A DNA stretch of 64,000 nucleotides from contig NZ_JAHVJR010000001.1 in the NCBI RefSeq assembly GCF_019801175.1, positions 310,001-374,000 of the forward strand. Reading direction: 5' to 3'. Numbering within the stretch: the stretch's first letter is position 1; every line of letters begins with the position of its first letter. Positions 58,949 through 64,000 of the stretch are shown piece by piece. The notes below the pieces were generated by a model that had not been told where the DNA came from, did not search any database, and saw nothing but the letters and a program-made list of their open reading frames with translations. A program made the position numbers and the translations under genes. Source of the stretch: Vannielia litorea. GTDB lineage: Bacteria > Pseudomonadota > Alphaproteobacteria > Rhodobacterales > Rhodobacteraceae.

Positions 58949-60397
58949 ATGGCAATGGAACGGCTGGACGCGACCGCTCTGGCGGAACTCGTGGCGCGGG
59001 GCGAGGCCACGCCGGGCGAGTTGCTCGATGAGGCGCTGGCGCGGGTTGCAGCGGTGAACGGCGAGTTGAATGCCGTGGTGCTGGTGCAGGAAGAGGCGGC
59101 GCGCGCGGCGATTGCGGCGGGCTTGCCCGAGGGGCCGTTCAAGGGCGTGCCGTTCCTGCTGAAGGATCTGGGCGCGGAGGCACAGGCCTACCCGGCGCAC
59201 AATGGCTCGGCGCTGCTGCGCGATACAAAATACAGCTACGACAGCGAGATTTTCCTGCGGATGCAGGCGACCGGGGTGGTCACCTTCGGGCGCACCACCG
59301 CGCCGGAGGGCGGCGTCGGGCCGGTGACGGAAGCCAGCGTCTATGGCGGGCCAACGCGCAACCCGTGGGACGTGAGCCGCACCTCGGGCGGCTCCTCCGG
59401 CGGGGCGGGGGCTGCCGTTGCGGCGGGCATCGTGCCGATGGCGCATGGCTCCGATGGCGGCGGTTCGGTGCGCATTCCGGCCTCATCCTGTGGGCTCTTC
59501 GGCTTCAAACCCACCCGCGCGCGGTTCCCCGATGGGCCTGCGGCGGGCGAGGGCTGGGCGGGGATGGCGACGGATGGCTTTTTGACCCGTTCGGTGCGCG
59601 ACAACGCCCGGATGATGGATGCCTGCGCCGGGCCAGACTTAGGCCAGCCCTATGCCGCGCCGCCCATGCCGATGAGCTACAGCGAGGCGATCACCCGCCC
59701 GCCGCGCCGCCTGCGGGTCGCGGTTTGTGACACCAATTTCAGCGGCGGCGCAATCGACCCAGAATGCCAGCGCGCGGTGCAGGAAACGGCGCAACTGCTG
59801 GAAGACCTCGGCCACCACGTGGAGCTTGCCCGTCCGCAGGCAGACCACGACATGATGATGCAGGCCTGGACCCGGATCGTGGGCTGCGGCACGGCGCTCT
59901 GGGTGCGCGAGACCCTGAAGAAGCGGGGCAGGGCGCTTGCAGAGGGCGACGTGCAGGGCGTGGCGCGCGGCGCGATTGCCTATGCCGCCGGGCTGACCGG
60001 GCCGGACTATCTGGCCGCCGTCGATTCCATCCACGCTTTCGGGCGGCAGATGGCGCGGTTCTTTGCCGAGGGCTACGATGTGCTGCTCTCGGCCACGCTG
60101 GCGGAGCCGCCCGCCAAGGTTGGGCGCTTCAGCCATGAGCGCGAGGATTTCGAGAATTACCGGATCGGGCCGGGCGGCGTGTTTGACTACTCGCCTTTCT
60201 GCGCCGCCTTCAACGCCAGCGGCCAGCCGGCGGCCTCGGTGCCGCTGCACTGGACGCCGGAGGGCCTGCCCGTGGGGCTGCACCTTGCCGCCCCCTTCGG
60301 CGCCGATGCGGAGCTGATCGCGCTTTGTGCAGAGCTGGAGCAAGCCCGCCCATTTGCGCAGCGCCGCCCGCCTATCGATGCAGCAGCGCTTGCTTAA
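58949..60397 (+). CDS. Amidase (amidase-signature family)
   Basis: A 482-residue amidase-signature enzyme. K72 (FLLKDLG), cis-Ser S150 (TSGGSSGGAG) and nucleophile S173 (DGGGSVRIPAS) make the triad. GGGGAGA precedes the ATG. It lacks the C-terminal domain of the allophanate-hydrolase-like gene at 3760. The next gene, the polyamine-type ATPase, begins 46 bp downstream, so amidase and importer are co-transcribed: an amide or acylated amine may be imported and hydrolysed. Confidence 0.92.
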   Translation: MAMERLDATALAELVARGEATPGELLDEALARVAAVNGELNAVVLVQEEAARAAIAAGLPEGPFKGVPFLLKDLGAEAQAYPAHNGSALLRDTKYSYDSEIFLRMQATGVVTFGRTTAPEGGVGPVTEASVYGGPTRNPWDVSRTSGGSSGGAGAAVAAGIVPMAHGSDGGGSVRIPASSCGLFGFKPTRARFPDGPAAGEGWAGMATDGFLTRSVRDNARMMDACAGPDLGQPYAAPPMPMSYSEAITRPPRRLRVAVCDTNFSGGAIDPECQRAVQETAQLLEDLGHHVELARPQADHDMMMQAWTRIVGCGTALWVRETLKKRGRALAEGDVQGVARGAIAYAAGLTGPDYLAAVDSIHAFGRQMARFFAEGYDVLLSATLAEPPAKVGRFSHEREDFENYRIGPGGVFDYSPFCAAFNASGQPAASVPLHWTPEGLPVGLHLAAPFGADAELIALCAELEQARPFAQRRPPIDAAALA

Positions 60398-60443
60398 CGT
60401 GCTGACAAGGCGCAGTCTTGTGGCACACGAGGGGGCCAGTGAA

Positions 60444-61493
60444 TTGAGCGAAGAAAACGCTGTCGTCGCACAGAATGTAGGCAAGATCTACGGCACCGGG
60501 GCCGCGGCCTTCACCGCCTTGGGCGACATTTCCATCGCGATCCGCAAGGGCGAGTTCTTTACCCTGCTTGGCCCCTCAGGCTGCGGAAAGACGACGCTGC
60601 TGCGCTGCATCGCGGGCTTCGAGACGCCGACGAGCGGGGCAATCCTGCTCGGTGGGCGTGACATCACAGGGGTGCCGCCCAACCAGCGGCCAGTGAACAC
60701 GGTGTTCCAGAGCTACGCGCTGTTCCCGCATCTGACGGTGGCGGAGAACGTGGGCTTTGGGCTGAAGATGCAGGGTAAGAGCAAGGCCGAGATCGACGCC
60801 GCGGTGGAGCGGGTGCTGGCGCTGGTGAAGCTCGAGCCTTTTGCCACGCGGCTTCCGGCGCAGCTTTCGGGCGGGCAGCAACAGCGGGTGGCACTGGCCC
60901 GCGCGCTGGCGCCGGAGCCGGAGGTGCTGCTGCTGGATGAGCCGCTCTCGGCGCTCGACCTCAAGCTGCGCAAGGCCATGCAGGTGGAGCTGAAGCGGCT
61001 CCAGACCGAGACCGGCATCACCTTCATATTCGTGACTCATGATCAGGAAGAGGCGCTCACCATGTCCGACCGGATCGGGGTGATGAGCGCCGGTGCGCTG
61101 CTTCAGGTCGGCAGCCCGCATGAGATTTACGAAAAGCCAGTGAACCGCTTTGTCGCTGATTTTATTGGGGAAACCAACTTCATCGAAGGCGAGGCCAGCG
61201 CGGCAGGCGTTGAGATTGCGCCCGGTGTGGTGCTGCCGGTCACGGGCCACGGCGGCCCGGTCACGCTGGCGGTGCGGCCCGAGCAGTTGCGCATCGGCGA
61301 GCCGGGCGCGGGGCTGGAGGCCGAGGTCAAAGAAGCCGTCTACATGGGGACCGACACGCATTACACGCTGGCCCTCGCGGGCGGCCCGCAGGTGGTGGCG
61401 CGGGTGCAGAGCAGCGCCGGACCGGAGCCGCAGGTGGGCGACAAGGTGGGCGTCACGATCGATGCGCAATCGGTGCAGGTGCTCAGCGAATGA
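60444..61493 (+). CDS. Polyamine-type ABC transporter ATPase (PotA family)
   Basis: A 349-residue ATPase: Walker A GPSGCGKTT, signature LSGGQQQRVALARAL, Walker B VLLLDEPLSALD, then a C-terminal TOBE domain (from about residue 265). The start is unusual. TTG at 60444 (LSEENAVVAQNVG) has GAGGGGG 8 bp upstream and gives the normal N-terminus. GTG at 60420 and ATG at 60378 (inside the amidase gene) are in frame but add non-family sequence. It energises the two permeases that follow. Confidence 0.9.
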   Translation: MSEENAVVAQNVGKIYGTGAAAFTALGDISIAIRKGEFFTLLGPSGCGKTTLLRCIAGFETPTSGAILLGGRDITGVPPNQRPVNTVFQSYALFPHLTVAENVGFGLKMQGKSKAEIDAAVERVLALVKLEPFATRLPAQLSGGQQQRVALARALAPEPEVLLLDEPLSALDLKLRKAMQVELKRLQTETGITFIFVTHDQEEALTMSDRIGVMSAGALLQVGSPHEIYEKPVNRFVADFIGETNFIEGEASAAGVEIAPGVVLPVTGHGGPVTLAVRPEQLRIGEPGAGLEAEVKEAVYMGTDTHYTLALAGGPQVVARVQSSAGPEPQVGDKVGVTIDAQSVQVLSE

Positions 61494-62386
61494 ACGGGCC
61501 GGGGCGCAGCAAGGCGGCAAACGGATGGCTCCTTTCGGCGCCCGCGCTGCTTCTGCTGCTCATCGCCGCCAGCGGCCCGCTGTTGATCGTCGCGGTCTAC
61601 TCCTTTCTGGAAAAGGGCGATTACTCGGGCGTCCGCTGGATTCTCTCCGGCGAGGCGTGGTTCAGGGTGCTCTTCGAGCGTGACATCTTCGATGGCACGG
61701 TTTCACTGGCCGATGCGAACCTCTCGATCTTCTGGCGCTCGGTGAAACTCTCGCTGGCGACCACGCTCATCACCTTCGCCCTTGGTCTGCCGACGGCATG
61801 GTTTATTGCCACGCGGCCTCCCAAAGCCCGTGCGGTCTGGCTCTTTCTCATCACCATCCCGTTCTGGACCAACCTCTTGATCCGCACCTTCGCGATCATG
61901 GAGGTGATCCGGAACCAAGGCCTGCTGAACACCTTCCTGATCAACATGGGCGTCATCTCCGAGCCGATCCAGATCCTCTATACCGACACGGCGGTGCTGA
62001 TCGGGATGGCCTATGTCTACTTGCCGCTGATGGTGCTGCCGCTCTTCGCTGCCATCGACCGCTTCGACTTCAAGCTGATCGAGGCCGGGTATGACCTTTA
62101 CGCGACCCGCTGGCGCATCCTGCGCAGCGTGGTGCTGCCGATCATCAAGCCGGGGATCGTGGCTGGCTGCATCCTCGTCTTCGTGCCGAGCCTCGGCGCT
62201 TACGTGACGCCGCGCGTGCTGGGCGGCGGCAAGAACATGATGATCGGCAACTTCATCGAACTGCAGTTCGGGCAGGGGCAGAACTGGCCGCTGGGGGCGG
62301 CGCTGTCGATGGTGCTGCTCATCATCGTGATGGGGGCGCTGCTGGTCTACACCCGCGTCTCCGACAGGGACGACCCCCATGCGTAA
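61490..62386 (+). CDS. Polyamine-type ABC transporter permease (PotB family)
   Basis: A 298-residue permease with six hydrophobic segments. The EAA-type loop is near residue 205 (EAGYDLYATRWRILRSVVLP). It overlaps the ATPase by 4 bp and the PotC-like gene by 8 bp. Start MNGPGRSKAANGWLL. Confidence 0.92.
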   Translation: MNGPGRSKAANGWLLSAPALLLLLIAASGPLLIVAVYSFLEKGDYSGVRWILSGEAWFRVLFERDIFDGTVSLADANLSIFWRSVKLSLATTLITFALGLPTAWFIATRPPKARAVWLFLITIPFWTNLLIRTFAIMEVIRNQGLLNTFLINMGVISEPIQILYTDTAVLIGMAYVYLPLMVLPLFAAIDRFDFKLIEAGYDLYATRWRILRSVVLPIIKPGIVAGCILVFVPSLGAYVTPRVLGGGKNMMIGNFIELQFGQGQNWPLGAALSMVLLIIVMGALLVYTRVSDRDDPHA

Positions 62387-63179
62387 GGCCTTCGATGTCA
62401 CCACCCTGCCGGGCTTCACTTTCATCGCGATCACCGCCTTCGTGCTGCTCTACGCGCCGATCGTGACGCTGGTGATCTACAGCTTCAACGGCGGCAACTC
62501 GGTGAACCTTTGGGGTGGCTTTTCACTCAAGTGGTATGCCGAGGCGGCGGGCAACGAGGCGGTGCAGGGGGCGGCGATCCGCAGCTTCATCATCGCCATC
62601 TCGGCCTCGGGCATCGCCACCACCGTGGCCACGATGGCAGCGCTGGGCACCACCCGGCGCGGCAAGTTCAAGGGGCAGACGGCGATCTACATCATGATCA
62701 ACCAGCCGCTGATGGTGCCCGAGATCGTGACCGCCGTGGCGCTGCTGATCTTCTTTTCCTCGATCAAGATCGCCACCGGCTATTCCGGCCTCGGCTACCT
62801 GATCATCGCCCACGCAGCATTCTGCGTGCCCTTCGCCTACCTGCCGATCCGCGCCCGGCTAGAGGGGATGGACCTGACGATGGAGACGGCCGCCGCCGAC
62901 CTCTACGCCACGCCGTGGAAGACCTTTCGCTACGTGACCCTGCCGATCCTGATGCCCGGCGTGATCGCTGGTGCCATGCTGGCCTTCGTCATCTCGCTCG
63001 ATGACGTGATCATCACCGAGTTCGTCAAATCCGCCGGGCAGGACACGCTGCCGACCTACATGCTGGGCCAGCTCCGCCGTGCGCTGACGCCGGAGGTGAA
63101 CGCCATCTCGACGGCGCTCTTGGCGCTGACGGTGGTGATCCTCACCGCCTTCTTCCTGATAACCAGAAAGCGGGACTGA
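62379..63179 (+). CDS. Polyamine-type ABC transporter permease (PotC family)
   Basis: A 266-residue permease with six hydrophobic segments and the EAA loop METAAADLYATPWKTFRYVT near residue 168. It ends 52 bp before the binding-protein gene. Together with the PotB-like gene it forms the channel. Confidence 0.92.
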   Translation: MRKAFDVTTLPGFTFIAITAFVLLYAPIVTLVIYSFNGGNSVNLWGGFSLKWYAEAAGNEAVQGAAIRSFIIAISASGIATTVATMAALGTTRRGKFKGQTAIYIMINQPLMVPEIVTAVALLIFFSSIKIATGYSGLGYLIIAHAAFCVPFAYLPIRARLEGMDLTMETAAADLYATPWKTFRYVTLPILMPGVIAGAMLAFVISLDDVIITEFVKSAGQDTLPTYMLGQLRRALTPEVNAISTALLALTVVILTAFFLITRKRD

Positions 63180-63231
63180 CCCGCGCGAGACGGGGCCGAA
63201 CCCCGCCGCAACCCAACAAAGGAGAGTAAGA

Positions 63232-64000
63232 ATGAAGAAGATACTCGCAGCCACCACGGCCCTTGTGGCCAGCGCGGTCGCGGCCCAGGCCGAGGGCACG
63301 CTGAACCTGTTCAACTGGGGCAACTACACCTCGCCGGAGCTTCTGGAGAAGTTCACCGAGGAGACCGGCATCACCGTGACGGTCACCGACTACGACAGCA
63401 ACACCACTGCGCTCGCGAAGGTCGAGGCAGGCGGCTCGGGGTTTGACCTCGTCGTGCCCTCGGCCAACTACGTGCCGATCTATCTTGAAAAGGGCCTGCT
63501 GGCCGAGCTCGACATGAGCAAGCTCTCCAACCACGGCAACATCGCTGCCGAGTGGATGGACGTGGCCTGGGATCCGGGCCGCAAGTTCACCGTGCCGTGG
63601 CAGTGGGGCACCACCGGCATGGCGGTGAACACGACCGTCTATGGCGGCGACGTGAACACCTCCGACATCTTCCTCGACCCGCCCGAGGAGCTGGTGGGCA
63701 AGGTGAACGTGGTGCCGGAGATGAACGACATCATGGCACTGGCGATCTTCAACGCCGGCGGCGAGGCCTGCACCGAAGACCTCGAGCTCCTGAAGGGCGT
63801 GCGCGACAAGCTGATGGCCGCCAAGCCCAAGTGGATCTCGATGGACTACGGCACCACCGACAAGCTCTCTTCGGGCGACTACGTGGCCACCGTCAACTGG
63901 AACGGCTCGACCATGCGCGCGCGGCTGAACAACCCCGACGTGGTCTACGGCTACCCGAAAGAGGGCTATCCGCTGTGGATGGACTCGGTGGGCCTGCTGG
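63232..64000 (+). CDS. Polyamine-type periplasmic binding protein (partial, PotD family)
   Basis: The first 256 residues are visible; the gene runs off the right edge. Sec signal MKKILAATTALVASAVAAQA, mature start EGTLNLFNWGNYTSPELLEK, the PotD/PotF-type N-terminus, followed by VVPSANYVPIYLEKGLLAEL and PWQWGTTGMAVNT. AAAGGAGAGTAAGA precedes the ATG at 63232. PotD-like proteins bind putrescine, spermidine or related amines; given the upstream amidase, an acylated amine or amide is possible. Confidence 0.93.
   Translation, partial: MKKILAATTALVASAVAAQAEGTLNLFNWGNYTSPELLEKFTEETGITVTVTDYDSNTTALAKVEAGGSGFDLVVPSANYVPIYLEKGLLAELDMSKLSNHGNIAAEWMDVAWDPGRKFTVPWQWGTTGMAVNTTVYGGDVNTSDIFLDPPEELVGKVNVVPEMNDIMALAIFNAGGEACTEDLELLKGVRDKLMAAKPKWISMDYGTTDKLSSGDYVATVNWNGSTMRARLNNPDVVYGYPKEGYPLWMDSVGLL

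Noticed and set aside
1..64000. Mobile elements, prophage, CRISPR arrays, tRNA or rRNA genes
   Set aside because: No transposase, integrase, regular repeat-spacer array, cloverleaf-like segment or rRNA-like stretch was recognised by eye; a covariance-model search would be needed to exclude small RNAs.

Overview
The window reads as chromosomal DNA of a GC-rich alphaproteobacterium of the Rhodobacteraceae (marine Roseobacter-type). Reasons: many ABC and TRAP uptake systems with Tat- or Sec-exported binding proteins, a BioMNY biotin importer, an imelysin/di-haem/DUF1513 iron module beside HemP and bacterioferritin, an AsnC-type regulator divergent from a PutA without its own DNA-binding domain, and short GC-rich intergenic repeats. 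No rRNA, tRNA, CRISPR array, transposase or phage gene was seen. Both window edges cut genes.

Layout. 1-6.6 kb: an allophanate-hydrolase-like amidase followed by a Dpp/Opp-type ABC importer on the minus strand, divergent from a LysR regulator. 6.7-18.3 kb: a three-gene molybdenum hydroxylase operon whose iron-sulphur subunit is fused to a CoxG-like domain, a MarR regulator, a convergent five-gene Liv importer, and a leaderless gamma-glutamyltransferase-like gene. The hydroxylase and Liv promoters share a 15-bp motif (14 of 15 identical), so they look like one regulon. 18.3-23.2 kb: a phosphoribosyltransferase and an AttEFGH-like ABC exporter module ending in a lipocalin-like protein. 23.3-29.7 kb: a degenerate PAS/histidine-kinase/receiver protein, MetG, a MATE pump, an MFS transporter and a solitary ImuA-like protein.

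29.8-36.5 kb is an iron/haem block on the minus strand: a 39-residue small protein, HemP, a Cys/His-containing 157-residue protein, imelysin, Bfd, Bfr, DUF1111 di-haem protein, a second imelysin and DUF1513. 36.7-39.3 kb: bioMNY plus a nitroreductase. 39.4-41.9 kb: ECF sigma factor, membrane anti-sigma factor, fasciclin protein and exported MsrB, reminiscent of the mycobacterial SigK-RskA-MPT83 arrangement. 42.2-48.8 kb: a thioredoxin-fold protein, an AsnC regulator, PutA and a DgcA/StcD-like flavin demethylase.

48.9-58.0 kb is the most coherent pathway candidate: an RpiR regulator divergent from an N-formylglutamate-amidohydrolase-family enzyme, a TRAP importer, a glutamine-synthetase-like ligase, a VOC protein, an aldehyde dehydrogenase and an iron alcohol dehydrogenase. 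The set matches import, gamma-glutamylation, two-step oxidation and deglutamylation of an amino alcohol. 58.1-64 kb: an unknown membrane protein, then an amidase read into a Pot-type polyamine ABC importer that runs off the right edge.
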